Below are positions 1 to 9,305 of a stretch of 64,000 nt of DNA, one piece after another; the stretch's first letter is position 1; each line of letters starts with the position of its first letter. Under the pieces are notes generated by a model. The model saw nothing but the letters and a program-made list of their open reading frames with translations, was not told where the DNA came from and did no database searches. Made by a program: the position numbers and the translations under genes. This stretch comes from Pseudomonadota bacterium (lineage in GTDB: Bacteria > Pseudomonadota > Alphaproteobacteria > Acetobacterales > Acetobacteraceae), in NCBI GenBank assembly GCA_021846225.1, contig JAJZCG010000002.1, positions 1 through 64,000 on the forward strand. Reading direction: 5' to 3'.

Positions 1-1
1 C

Positions 2-541
2 ATCGCCCGCCATTTCCCCAAGCGCAACCGCATCATCGCCGGGCTGGTGCTGGGCCTCGTGGTCATCGAGGCGGCGGCCCGCTCCGGCTCACTGCTCACC
101 GCGCGCATGGCGCTGGAGGCCGGGCGTGAGCTGTTCGGCGTCCCCGGCTCCCCGCTGGACCCACGCTCCCATGGCGCCAACGGCCTCATCCGCCAGGGCG
201 CCCACCTCACGGAATCCGCCGCCGATGTTCTGGCCAACCTGCCAGACCACCCCGCCCGCCAGGGCCTGGGCCGTGACCCGATGTTCCAGCACGGCGCACC
301 TTCCGGTTTCGCCGAGCCGCCGCCCGCCTGGATAGACCCCGCCGAGGACGCCCGCGAACTCGCCCGCGCGCGCCTGGAGATCCCGCCGCTGATCGGCGCC
401 GATCCGGTCGGAGTTGACGAGATCGCCCGGCGCTGCCAGTTGTCGGGTGCCGCCGTCACGGCGGTTCTACTTGAGCTTGAACTCGCGGGGAGGGTGGAAA
501 CCCTTGCCGGTAACCGTGTCGCGCGCTTCGCCGACCTATGA
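2..541 (+). CDS. dprA: DNA-processing protein DprA, C-terminal part (gene starts before the window)
   Basis: Frame open from the window edge: IARHFPKRNRIIAGL..LVVIEAAARSGSLLTARMALEAGRELFGVPGSPLDPRSHGANGLIRQGA is the DprA Rossmann-like motif region; C-terminal winged-helix-like tail; stop TGA at 539-541. Confidence 0.93.
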   Translation: MARHFPKRNRIIAGLVLGLVVIEAAARSGSLLTARMALEAGRELFGVPGSPLDPRSHGANGLIRQGAHLTESAADVLANLPDHPARQGLGRDPMFQHGAPSGFAEPPPAWIDPAEDARELARARLEIPPLIGADPVGVDEIARRCQLSGAAVTAVLLELELAGRVETLAGNRVARFADL

Positions 542-3247
542 TTGGAACGGTTCTTGACTGATATCGTCGTCGTCGAATCCCCCTCCAAAGCCAAGACAAT
601 CAACAAATATCTCGGCGATTCCTATAAAGTCCTGGCCTCGTTCGGCCATGTGCGCGACCTGCCGCCCAAAGACGGCTCGGTGCGCCCCGACGAGGATTTC
701 GCCATGTCCTGGGAGGCCGACGAGCGCGGCAACAAGCACATGGGCGAGATCGCCCGTGCGCTGAAGGGCGCCAAAACGCTGTACCTGGCAACCGACCCTG
801 ATCGTGAGGGCGAGGCCATCTCCTGGCATGTGCGCGCAATGCTGGAGGACAAGAACGCGCTCAAGGGCGTCAACGTGCTGCGCGTCACCTTCAACGAGAT
901 CACCAAATCCGCGGTGAAAACCGCGATGGCCCAGCCGCGCGAGCTGGATCAGCCGCTCATCGAGGCCTACATGGCCCGGCGCGCGCTGGATTATCTGGTC
1001 GGCTTCACCCTCTCGCCGGTGCTCTGGCGCAAGCTGCCGGGCAGCAAATCCGCCGGGCGGGTGCAATCGGTCTCATTGCGCCTCATCTGCGAGCGCGAGG
1101 CCGAGATCGAGGTCTTCAAATCCCGCGAATACTGGACCATCGAGGCCGGCATGCTCACCCCGGCCGGCGCGCCCTTCCCTGCCCGCCTCACGCATTACCA
1201 GGGCAAGAAGCTCGAACAATTCGACCTCAACGACGAAGCCAAGGCGCTGGCGGCCAGGGAGGCGGTTAAATCCGGCAGCTTCAGCGTCGCCCAGGTCGAC
1301 AAAAAACGCACCCGGCGCAACCCGCCGCCGCCCTTCATCACCTCCACCTTGCAGCAGGAGGCCAGCCGCAAGCTGGGCTTCTCCTCGCAGCAGACCATGC
1401 GCCTCGCGCAGCAGCTCTATGAGGGCATCGACATCGGCGGTGAAACCGTGGGTCTCATCACCTACATGCGAACTGACGGCGTGCAGCTCGCCAAGGAGGC
1501 CGTCACCGCCATCCGCGGCCAGATCAAATCCGATTTCGGCCCCGATTACGTCCCCGTGGCGCCGCGCGAATACATCTCCAAGGCGAAAAACGCGCAGGAG
1601 GCCCATGAGGCCATCCGCCCCACCGACATCGCCCTGAAGCCCGAGCGTGTCGGCCGCATGCTGAGCGCTGAGCAGGCCAAGCTTTACGAGCTGATCTACA
1701 AGCGCGCCATGGCCTGCCAGATGGCCGCCGCCGAGCTGGACCAGACCGCCGTGGACATGACCGACGGCAAGGGCCAGACCCTGCGCGCCACCGGCTCCGT
1801 GCTGGCCTTCGACGGCTTCCTGAAACTCTACCACGAAGACCAGGACGACGCCTCGGCCGAGGATGATGACTCCCGCCTGCTGCCGCCGATCGGCAAGGGC
1901 GACCCGCTGAAAACCAGCAAGGTGGACGCCACCCAGCACTTCACCCAGCCGCCGCCGCGCTATTCCGAGGCCTCGCTGGTGAAAAAGATGGAGGAGCTGG
2001 GCATCGGCCGCCCCTCCACCTACGCCTCCATCCTCACCGTTCTGCGCGACCGTAATTATGTCCGCCTGGAAGCGCGCCGCTTCATCCCCGAGGATCGCGG
2101 CCGCCTCGTCACCGCCTTCCTCACCAGCTTCTTCTCGCGTTACGTGGACACCGGCTTCACCGCCGCGCTGGAGGAACAGCTCGACGAAATCGCCGAGGGC
2201 AAGATGCGCTGGCGCGACGTGCTGCGCGCCTTCTGGGACGATTTTTCCGCCGCCGTGGCCCAGACCAAGGATCTGAAAATCTCCGACGTCATCGACGCGC
2301 TGGACGCTGACCTCGGCCCGCATTTCTTCCCCGTCCGCGAGGACGGCAGCGACCCGCGCTCCTGCCCCGCCTGCAACACCGGGCGCATCGGCCTGAAGCT
2401 CGGGCGCTTCGGCAGCTTCATCGGCTGCTCGAATTATCCCACCTGCCAGTACACCCGCAAACTCGCCATCGACGGTGGCGACAACCCGGATGAGAGCCTG
2501 AAGGATGGCATGCGCCTGCTCGGCAAACACCCCGGGACCGGCGAAGATATTACCTTAAAACGCGGCCCTTACGGGCTTTATGTGCAGCAGGGCGAACCCG
2601 ACCCGGCGGATAAGAAGGCCAAGCCCAAGCGCTCCTCGCTGACCAAGGGCATGGACCCCGAGGCGCTGACGCTGGATGATGCGCTGGGTCTGCTCTCGCT
2701 CCCGCGTCTGGTCGGCCTGCACCCCGAATCCGGCCAGAAAATCGAGGCTGGCGTCGGCCGCTTTGGCCCCTATGTGAAAATGGGCGCCATTTTCGCCTCG
2801 CTCGACCGTGACGACGACGTGCTCCACATCGGCCTCAACCGGGCCATGGACCTGATCGGCAAAAAACAGGATTCCATCCGCAGCCTGGGCGATCACCCGA
2901 AGGATGGCGCCCCCGTGGCCGCCCGCAAGGGCCGCTTCGGCCCTTATGCGCAATGGGGCAATGTGGTTGCCAACCTGCCGCGCGACGTGGAGTTGGCGGA
3001 TGTCACCCTGGACCAGGCGGTGGCGCTGTTGGCCGAAAAGGGCAAGGTCATCGTACCCAAGGGCAAAAAAGGCGCCGCGAAAAAACCCGCGGCCAAGGCA
3101 AAAGCCAAGGCCGAACCAGCGGTGAAGGCCGCAAAAGCCAAGGCCGAACCGGCGGTGAAGGCCGCAAAGCCCAAGCCCCCCGCGAAAGCGAAAACCCCGG
3201 CCAAACCGAAAGCCAAACCCGCCGCCAAGGCCAAGGCGCAAGCCTGA
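542..3247 (+). CDS. topA: DNA topoisomerase I with Lys/Ala/Pro-rich C-terminal tail
   Basis: VVVESPSKAKTINKYLG, DPDREGEAISWH, YMRTDG, zinc-finger-like CPACNTGRIGLKLGRFGSFIGCSNYPTC; tail KAKAEPAVKAAKAKAEPAVKAAKPKPPAKAK. The start codon could be slightly downstream of 542. Confidence 0.97.
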   Translation: MERFLTDIVVVESPSKAKTINKYLGDSYKVLASFGHVRDLPPKDGSVRPDEDFAMSWEADERGNKHMGEIARALKGAKTLYLATDPDREGEAISWHVRAMLEDKNALKGVNVLRVTFNEITKSAVKTAMAQPRELDQPLIEAYMARRALDYLVGFTLSPVLWRKLPGSKSAGRVQSVSLRLICEREAEIEVFKSREYWTIEAGMLTPAGAPFPARLTHYQGKKLEQFDLNDEAKALAAREAVKSGSFSVAQVDKKRTRRNPPPPFITSTLQQEASRKLGFSSQQTMRLAQQLYEGIDIGGETVGLITYMRTDGVQLAKEAVTAIRGQIKSDFGPDYVPVAPREYISKAKNAQEAHEAIRPTDIALKPERVGRMLSAEQAKLYELIYKRAMACQMAAAELDQTAVDMTDGKGQTLRATGSVLAFDGFLKLYHEDQDDASAEDDDSRLLPPIGKGDPLKTSKVDATQHFTQPPPRYSEASLVKKMEELGIGRPSTYASILTVLRDRNYVRLEARRFIPEDRGRLVTAFLTSFFSRYVDTGFTAALEEQLDEIAEGKMRWRDVLRAFWDDFSAAVAQTKDLKISDVIDALDADLGPHFFPVREDGSDPRSCPACNTGRIGLKLGRFGSFIGCSNYPTCQYTRKLAIDGGDNPDESLKDGMRLLGKHPGTGEDITLKRGPYGLYVQQGEPDPADKKAKPKRSSLTKGMDPEALTLDDALGLLSLPRLVGLHPESGQKIEAGVGRFGPYVKMGAIFASLDRDDDVLHIGLNRAMDLIGKKQDSIRSLGDHPKDGAPVAARKGRFGPYAQWGNVVANLPRDVELADVTLDQAVALLAEKGKVIVPKGKKGAAKKPAAKAKAKAEPAVKAAKAKAEPAVKAAKPKPPAKAKTPAKPKAKPAAKAKAQA

Positions 3248-3333
3248 GCCGCCCGGCGGGGAGCCGCGCTGAAATTGCCTGAGCCGGTAATTTATCCGTA
3301 GCCCAAAAGGGCAGAATATGCTTGTTGCAGCGC

Positions 3334-4020
3334 ATGACTGCTGCCCCCATTCACCTGCGCGATGAACGCTTTATGCTCGACCCCGCCGGCGCTGCCTTCT
3401 GGCCTGCGCGGCGTATTCTCATCGTGGCTGATCTGCATCTCGCCTCACCCGCGCCAGGCGCGCCGCGCCCGCCCGTGCCGCAGGGCGCCAAGGCCACGCT
3501 GGAGCGGCTCAACCGGCTTTTGCGCCTGTATCGCCCGGCGAAGGTGGTCATCCTCGGCGGCGATTTCCCCGGCCGCGGCGCCAGCAGCCTGCTGGCCAAG
3601 GACGAGCGCGCGCATATCGAGGTGATGGCCCGCGAGGCGAGCTTCATCTGGGTGTCCGATAAACCCGATGCGGCCGCTGGCCTGCCGGGCGTCTGCGTCC
3701 CGCTTTACCGCGAGGGCGCGTTCACCTTCCGCCACGCCGCCGGGCCGCAGCTTGGGCCGCGCGAGTTCGAGGTCTCGGGCTATTTCCAGCCAAAAGCCAG
3801 CATCGATGCCCGCGCCAAGCGCGTCAGCCGGCCGTGTTTCGTCACCGGGGTCAACCGGCTCATGCTGCCCGCCTTCGGCGCGCATGGCGGCGGGCTGGAT
3901 GTGCACGATCACGCCATTTCCCGCCTCTTCCCGCGCGGCCTGCGCGTGTTCCTGCTCGGGCAGGACCAGCTCTTCTCCTTCGCGCTGGAACAGCTTGGCC
4001 GCATGGCCGAGGTGGCATGA
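3334..4020 (+). CDS. PdeM-like metallophosphoesterase (ligase-associated DNA damage response family)
   Basis: Frame of ORF 3322-4020: RILIVADLHLASPAPGA...RLLRLYRPAKVVILGGDFPGRG; size and motifs fit the PdeM family. ATG (MTAAPIHL) is the likely start. Confidence 0.7.
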   Translation: MTAAPIHLRDERFMLDPAGAAFWPARRILIVADLHLASPAPGAPRPPVPQGAKATLERLNRLLRLYRPAKVVILGGDFPGRGASSLLAKDERAHIEVMAREASFIWVSDKPDAAAGLPGVCVPLYREGAFTFRHAAGPQLGPREFEVSGYFQPKASIDARAKRVSRPCFVTGVNRLMLPAFGAHGGGLDVHDHAISRLFPRGLRVFLLGQDQLFSFALEQLGRMAEVA

Positions 4021-5420
4021 AGCCCGCCCTCCTATGGCTGCGCAACGACCTGCGGCTGCATGACAACCCGGCCCTGGCCGCTGCCCTCGCCGGGGGCGGC
4101 CCGGTGCTGCCGGTTTATATCCTCGATGAACAGATGGGCGCCGCCAGCCGCTGGTGGCTGCACCATTCGCTCACCCGCCTGCAGGCTGATTTCGCCCAGC
4201 GCGGCGCCACGCTGGTGCTCCGCCGGGGCGATCCGGCCGTCATCATCCCCGAACTGGCCGCGCAAACCGGCGCCACCGCCGTGCATGCCGCCCGCAGTTT
4301 CGAGCCCGCCCTGCGCGATGCCGGCCGCGCCGTGGACGCCGCCTTGCGCGCGCATAACGTTGGCTTCCATCGCCACCTCTCCACCAGCCTGTTCGCCCCG
4401 GAGCGGATACAAACCAAAACCGGCGGGGCTTACGGCGTCTACACCCCCTTCGCCAATGCCTGCTTCAGCGCCGGGGTGCCGGAGGTGTGCTGCCCGACCC
4501 CGTCGCATATCCCAGGTGTGCCCGGCATCGCGGGCGATGCTCTGGCCGATTGGTCCCTGCTCCCCGAAAAGCCTGACTGGGCCGCGGGCCTGCGCGCCAG
4601 CTGGACCCCCGGCGAGGCCGGCGCCCATGCCCGGCTGGATGAGTTCCTGGCCAAGCCCGTGCGCGATTACGCCACGGCGCGCGACATTCCCGCCCTGCCC
4701 GGCACCTCGCGCCTCTCCCCGCATGTGCATTTCGGCGAAATCTCGCCGCGCTTCGTCTGGCACCGCGCCGCCGCCCTGGGTGAGGGGCCTGGCGTGAAAA
4801 CCTTCCTGAAGGAGCTGCTCTGGCGCGAATTCTCCATCAACCTGCTCTGGCAGCACCGCGATTTGCGCACCCGGCCCATCCGCGCCGAATTCGCGGACTT
4901 CCCCTGGGCTGCAAACGCCCCCGCCCTACGCGCATGGCAGCGCGGACAAACCGGCATCCCCATCGTCGACGCCGGCATGCGCGAGCTATGGCAGACCGGC
5001 TGGATGCACAACCGCGTGCGCATGATATGCGCCTCCTACCTGGTGAAGCACCTGCTGCTCCCCTGGCAGCTAGGCGAGGCCTGGTTCTGGGATACGCTCT
5101 GCGATGCCGATGAAGCCGCCAATGCCGCCTCCTGGCAGTGGGTGGCGGGCTGCGGCGCCGATGCCGCACCCTATTTCCGCATCTTCAACCCCGTGCTGCA
5201 GGGCCAGAAGTTCGACCCCACCGGCGCTTACGTTCGCCGCTATGTGCCCGAGCTGGCCCGCCTGCCGGATGGCGCCATCCACGACCCCTGGGAGGTTCCG
5301 CCGCAAATTCTCCTTGGCGCCGGTGTTAAACTGGGAGCAAGCTATCCATATCCCATAGTCTCACTGGCGGAAGGAAGGACGCGGGCATTGGCCGCTTATG
5401 CAGCATTAAGGGGAAAATGA
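4017..5420 (+). CDS. phrB: Deoxyribodipyrimidine photo-lyase (cryptochrome/photolyase family)
   Basis: MKPALLWLRNDLRLHDNPALAAA...TRPIRAEFADFPW...QTGIPIVDAGMRELWQTGWMHNRVRMICASYLVKHLLLPWQLGEAWFWDTLCDADEAANAASWQWVAG; starts in an ATGA overlap with the preceding gene. Confidence 0.96.
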   Translation: MKPALLWLRNDLRLHDNPALAAALAGGGPVLPVYILDEQMGAASRWWLHHSLTRLQADFAQRGATLVLRRGDPAVIIPELAAQTGATAVHAARSFEPALRDAGRAVDAALRAHNVGFHRHLSTSLFAPERIQTKTGGAYGVYTPFANACFSAGVPEVCCPTPSHIPGVPGIAGDALADWSLLPEKPDWAAGLRASWTPGEAGAHARLDEFLAKPVRDYATARDIPALPGTSRLSPHVHFGEISPRFVWHRAAALGEGPGVKTFLKELLWREFSINLLWQHRDLRTRPIRAEFADFPWAANAPALRAWQRGQTGIPIVDAGMRELWQTGWMHNRVRMICASYLVKHLLLPWQLGEAWFWDTLCDADEAANAASWQWVAGCGADAAPYFRIFNPVLQGQKFDPTGAYVRRYVPELARLPDGAIHDPWEVPPQILLGAGVKLGASYPYPIVSLAEGRTRALAAYAALRGK

Positions 5421-6088
5421 AGCCGCTGCCGCCGCGCCTGCGCGTGGTGGGCGATGTGCATGGCGACTCCAGGGCCTTCGCCATTGCCGCGGAGACGGAT
5501 CGCTTCATCGTGCAACTGGGAGACCTGGTTGACGACGGACCCGACACCCCCGGCGCTCTTGCCGTGATGTTCCGCCTGCTTGATGAAGGCCGCGGCCTGT
5601 TCCTGCTCGGCAATCATGATTTCAAGCTCGCCCGCGCCTTGCGTGGCGACAAGGTGCATGGCCCCGCCGTCGCCCGCACCCTGGCCGAGCTGCCCGCTTC
5701 CATGCGCGCGCGCGCACTGGAGGTCATTTCCCAGGCGCCAGCCTGGATCGTCACCCCATCCGCCATTTTCGTCCACGGCGGGTTCCACCCCGGCATGCTG
5801 GGCCAGCCCCCGCCGCTTTTCCCGCCGGGCCGCCCGGAGCCGCTGCTTGCCCGCGCCCTTTACGGCCAGACGACCGGGCGCGCCACAGCTGCGGGCAGGC
5901 CTGAGCGCCTGTTGCGTTGGGTGGATGATATTCCGCCGGGCATCACGCTCTATTGCGGCCACGACCAGCGCAGCGCTGACGGCCGCCCCTACATCCGCGC
6001 CGGGCGGGCTGGCGGGTGCGCTGTGTTTCTTGATACCGGCGCGGGCAAGGGCGGACATCTGTCCTGGATGGACATAGACCTGCCGTAA
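5417..6088 (+). CDS. Calcineurin-like metallophosphoesterase
   Basis: RVVGDVHGDSRAF..VQLGDLVDDGPDTPGAL..LLGNHDFKLARAL..VHGGFHPGM..YCGHD. Confidence 0.88.
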   Translation: MKPLPPRLRVVGDVHGDSRAFAIAAETDRFIVQLGDLVDDGPDTPGALAVMFRLLDEGRGLFLLGNHDFKLARALRGDKVHGPAVARTLAELPASMRARALEVISQAPAWIVTPSAIFVHGGFHPGMLGQPPPLFPPGRPEPLLARALYGQTTGRATAAGRPERLLRWVDDIPPGITLYCGHDQRSADGRPYIRAGRAGGCAVFLDTGAGKGGHLSWMDIDLP

Positions 6089-6095
6089 CGAAGCC

Positions 6096-6728
6096 CTACC
6101 GCAGGAACGGATTGCTGCGCTTCTCCGCGCCGATGGTCGAGTTCGGGCCATGGCCGCAGATGAAGGTGAAATCATCCGGCAGCACCAGCAGCTTGGCCGT
6201 AATCGCGGCCAGCAGGGTATCGGTATCGCCATAGGGGAAATCTGTGCGCCCGACGGAGTTGCGAAACAGCACATCGCCCACCATGCCGAAATTCGCTTCA
6301 TGGTTGATGAACACCATATGTCCCGGCGTATGCCCCGGGCAGTGCAGCACCTCGAATTCCTCACCGCCCATGTTCACCCGGTCGCCCTCGCGCAGCCATG
6401 TGTCGGGCGTGCAGTTCTGCGCGTGAAAGCCAAAGCTCTTCGCCTGAGCGGCGATGCCATCGAGCAGGAATTTATCCTCAACCCCCGGCCCGGTGATCTT
6501 CACCCCCAGCGCCGCCGCCAGCTCCGTGGCCCCCCCGGCATGGTCGAGATGCCCGTGCGTGAGGAAAATATCCGTGACCGTGATGCCCGCCTGCTTAATC
6601 GCCGCGAGCAGCTGCGCCACATCGCCGCCGGGGTCCACCACCGCGCCCCGCAAATTCTCTGCGTTCCAGATTAACGTGCAATTCTGCTGAAACGGCGTGA
6701 CCGGGATAACCGCAATCTGCAATGTCAT
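6096..6728 (-). CDS. MBL-fold metallo-hydrolase (glyoxalase II-like)
   Basis: FLTHGHLDHAGGATELA, CPGHTPGHMVF, GDVLFRNSVGRTDFPYGD, FICGHGPNSTIG. Confidence 0.93.
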   Translation of the reverse strand: MTLQIAVIPVTPFQQNCTLIWNAENLRGAVVDPGGDVAQLLAAIKQAGITVTDIFLTHGHLDHAGGATELAAALGVKITGPGVEDKFLLDGIAAQAKSFGFHAQNCTPDTWLREGDRVNMGGEEFEVLHCPGHTPGHMVFINHEANFGMVGDVLFRNSVGRTDFPYGDTDTLLAAITAKLLVLPDDFTFICGHGPNSTIGAEKRSNPFLR

Positions 6729-6745
6729 TGTCTCAAACTCTCCGC

Positions 6746-7585
6746 TTACGCCCGCGCCCGCACGATCCAGGTTGCGGCCGGCATCAGCACGCCCTGGGGG
6801 GTCAAATATCGCGCCAGCACGGCCTTCACCGCATCGCTGACCTTGCTAACCAGTTCCGGATGCTCGCGCAGCGCACCGCCCAGCGGGCCGACGCGCAGCG
6901 AAAGCTCCAGGCTCTGCTCCAGATCCCCGCCGCCGATCAGGCAGTCGAATGTCTCAATCGCGACATCCTTGAACCCGGCATCGCCCAGAATCCCGCGCAG
7001 CCGCTGCGAGTCGGCAAAGGCGAACGGGCCGGGCGCCGTGGGGTCCGCGGGCGGGCTTTCGGGCATGAAGGGAGCCGCCGCCTGCTGCGGCGCGCGCATC
7101 CACACATTCTCCGCAAACGGCCGCCAGCACACGAACGCCAGCCGCCCGCCCACGCGCAAGGCCTTGCGGATATTGGCGAAAGCCGCCACCGGATCGGCGA
7201 AGAACATCACCCCGAAGCGGCTGAACGCGGCATCGAACGTGCCATCGCCAAAGCTGGCCACCTGGGCATCCGCCTGCTCGAACACTGGCGCCACCGCCCC
7301 CGGCAACACCGGCCGCGCCTTTGCGATCTCGAGCATCGGCGCTGAAATATCAGCCCCCTTCACATAGCCAGCCGCCCCGGCGCGTTGCGCCAGCTCCATC
7401 GTGGTCTGGCCGCAGCCGCAGCCGATATCAAGAATCCGCTCGCCGGCGCGGGGCGCCAAAACCCGTATCGCCTCGCGCCCCAGCGGGTCTATCTGGCGGT
7501 CCAGCTGCGCCTGAAAGCGTGCCCAGGTCTGCCCGGCCAGCGCGTTCCAGTAGTCAACCTGCGCCGCGTTCGCGGTGTTTTCCAT
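6746..7585 (-). CDS. Class I SAM-dependent methyltransferase
   Basis: GERILDIGCGCGQTTMELAQRAG...VKGADISAPMLEIAKAR...FDAAFSRFGVMFFADPVAAFANIRKALRVGGRLAFVCWR. Confidence 0.9.
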   Translation of the reverse strand: MENTANAAQVDYWNALAGQTWARFQAQLDRQIDPLGREAIRVLAPRAGERILDIGCGCGQTTMELAQRAGAAGYVKGADISAPMLEIAKARPVLPGAVAPVFEQADAQVASFGDGTFDAAFSRFGVMFFADPVAAFANIRKALRVGGRLAFVCWRPFAENVWMRAPQQAAAPFMPESPPADPTAPGPFAFADSQRLRGILGDAGFKDVAIETFDCLIGGGDLEQSLELSLRVGPLGGALREHPELVSKVSDAVKAVLARYLTPQGVLMPAATWIVRARA

Positions 7586-8090
7586 GTGGCGCGCCTATTC
7601 CCATTCAATTGTCAGAAAGCCCCGTAAGGGACTGTTTTTATCCACAAAACTTCTCACGCCACGCCACATTTCCCATCAACCATACCACCAAAATTCGGCC
7701 ATTGATTTCATTAGGAAATTCTGACTGCCGGAAATTTTCTCCTATAGCCATCGATCGAAATTGAACAACAAAAGGCACCATTTACCCACCTGCCGCACTG
7801 TCGATCGATGGGAGAGCGACGGATAAAAAATACCGTCAAATGGTCAAACAAGTCAATTCCAGACAATTACGTGAACCTTGGGATGGCCTGAATCGGCGCC
7901 TCACCGGCACCACCGGCGCGCGGGAAACCAAGGCGCCAAGAGAAATCACCCACGGTTTTTTTGATTCTTTTCCGCAGCACGTCCAACATGGTAGTCATAA
8001 AAGAAAATGCGAAAGACTGAGTGAGCCGTTGATCGATCTGACAAGATGCCCGGTTCAGGATAGAGAAGAAACCCATTCCGAGAGGGATTG

Positions 8091-8369
8091 ATGCTGAAAG
8101 CTTTAGAGATTGCCCCCCTCCTGCTCATCGGAGGCGTCATCATCCTAAGTGTTCTGATGCTGCCGGTACTTGCGTTGTGGTGGCTTCCTCAAGGTAAGCT
8201 GCTGACCCCACCAAGTCATGTTTACACGGGGCGAGGAATTTTGTTTCGGCATCAGTCCCCGATTGCCTATTGGGTTGGTTTTGTTTGTGAACTGACCTTA
8301 TGCCCTTTAATCGCGGTTGGTCTGCTGGGAGGGCTTATTTCCGCGATTATGGGGATTGTACGGCCCTAA
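8091..8369 (+). CDS. Small hypothetical membrane protein
   Basis: Two strongly hydrophobic segments (IAPLLLIGGVIILSVLMLPVLALWW; FVCELTLCPLIAVGLLGGLISAIMGIV). No recognised family. Confidence 0.45.
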   Translation: MLKALEIAPLLLIGGVIILSVLMLPVLALWWLPQGKLLTPPSHVYTGRGILFRHQSPIAYWVGFVCELTLCPLIAVGLLGGLISAIMGIVRP

Positions 8370-8495
8370 AAAACGGAGATTCGGCAACAGAGATCAGAAA
8401 GGCGCGGCCAAAGGTTAGGCCCGGACAGGGGCTTGCAAAGGGAACTATATACTTAACTCCCCATGATGATCTATCCGGCTATTGTAGCACATACA

Positions 8496-8705
8496 TCACG
8501 AGTTTTTTTGTTCGTAGACGTAATAACCTCCGATCAAACCGCCAAGAACGGCGCCAAAAATCGACCATCCGATGTTAGCGATCGAGCCTATGGCAAAACC
8601 TAAACCGCCGCCGATCAGCCCCACTATCACCCCCTTGATGCCAACTTCTTGGAAGGCAGCGGCACAGATTCCGACTATGATGAGCAGTCCAATAATGTCG
8701 ACCAT
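8496..8705 (-). CDS. Small glycine-rich membrane protein
   Basis: MVDIIGLLIIVGICAAAFQEVGIKGVIVGLIGGGLGFAIGSIANIGWSIFGAVLGGLIGGYYVYEQ: hydrophobic with glycine-zipper-like segments. Confidence 0.5.
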   Translation of the reverse strand: MVDIIGLLIIVGICAAAFQEVGIKGVIVGLIGGGLGFAIGSIANIGWSIFGAVLGGLIGGYYVYEQKNS

Positions 8706-9238
8706 ATCACTTTGCCCTTATCCTCAGGTGGCGCGAAGCACTATTGTTCCGCTTTCATGCTGCATCGCGTAGCAAGTGCTTCATGCTTCTACAACCCTGT
8801 TCCCGAAGCCCTATGGTTCGACTCTGGTCGCACAACCCCCTCGCGCACCCCGAGCCGGGGATTCGAAGGGAAATCGGCTGACAGGGAGTCAAAGATATAG
8901 TTCCCCTTGCAAATGGGTATATGGATGGCCCGATGTGTCAGATGGGGAACTGGCACGAGTGGCCCCATAGAGCGGCGCGCAAAGCTTGTCCCAGCGCTTG
9001 ATGTCGTTGGCTTCGCTTCAGAAAGCGGGGCGATTTTCCGTTGCAATATTTCCGTCAGCAACGCGCCCGTCACTCAGGCGTTGTGTGAACGGCTATCATC
9101 GCAGCGGGTTGCCAATGTTCTGGTCAAATTCGGCATTCAGCTCGTCATGGCACGCGTTCATGCGTGGCCCGAAGTAACGAGCGGACAAATGGGCCGTTCG
9201 TTACTTCAGATCGAATCGTCAGATTTGTCAGTTTAGGC

Positions 9239-9277
9239 AAAAACCCCTCCCCATTGCCAAGCCGCAGCCCTGAGGGG
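9239..9277 (-). terminator. Candidate rho-independent terminator for the autotransporter gene
   Basis: On the minus strand CCCCTC ... GAGGGG followed by TTTTT (plus strand 9239-9249 and 9272-9277), about 30 bp past the stop codon. Confidence 0.45.
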
Positions 9278-9305
9278 AACCCAGACTAAGCGCCATGGGT
9301 ACCCC

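Noticed and set aside
1073-2530. 485-aa minus-strand ORF
   Set aside because: Complement of topA in a high-GC genome; composition is the usual spurious antisense pattern.
8810-8875. tRNA-like segment (ggttcgactc / gagccggggattcgaagg)
   Set aside because: T-loop-like strings occur but no cloverleaf could be assembled.
8789-9236. Small overlapping ORFs on both strands between the small membrane gene and the autotransporter
   Set aside because: No recognisable domains, poor start contexts and mutual overlap; insufficient support as genes.
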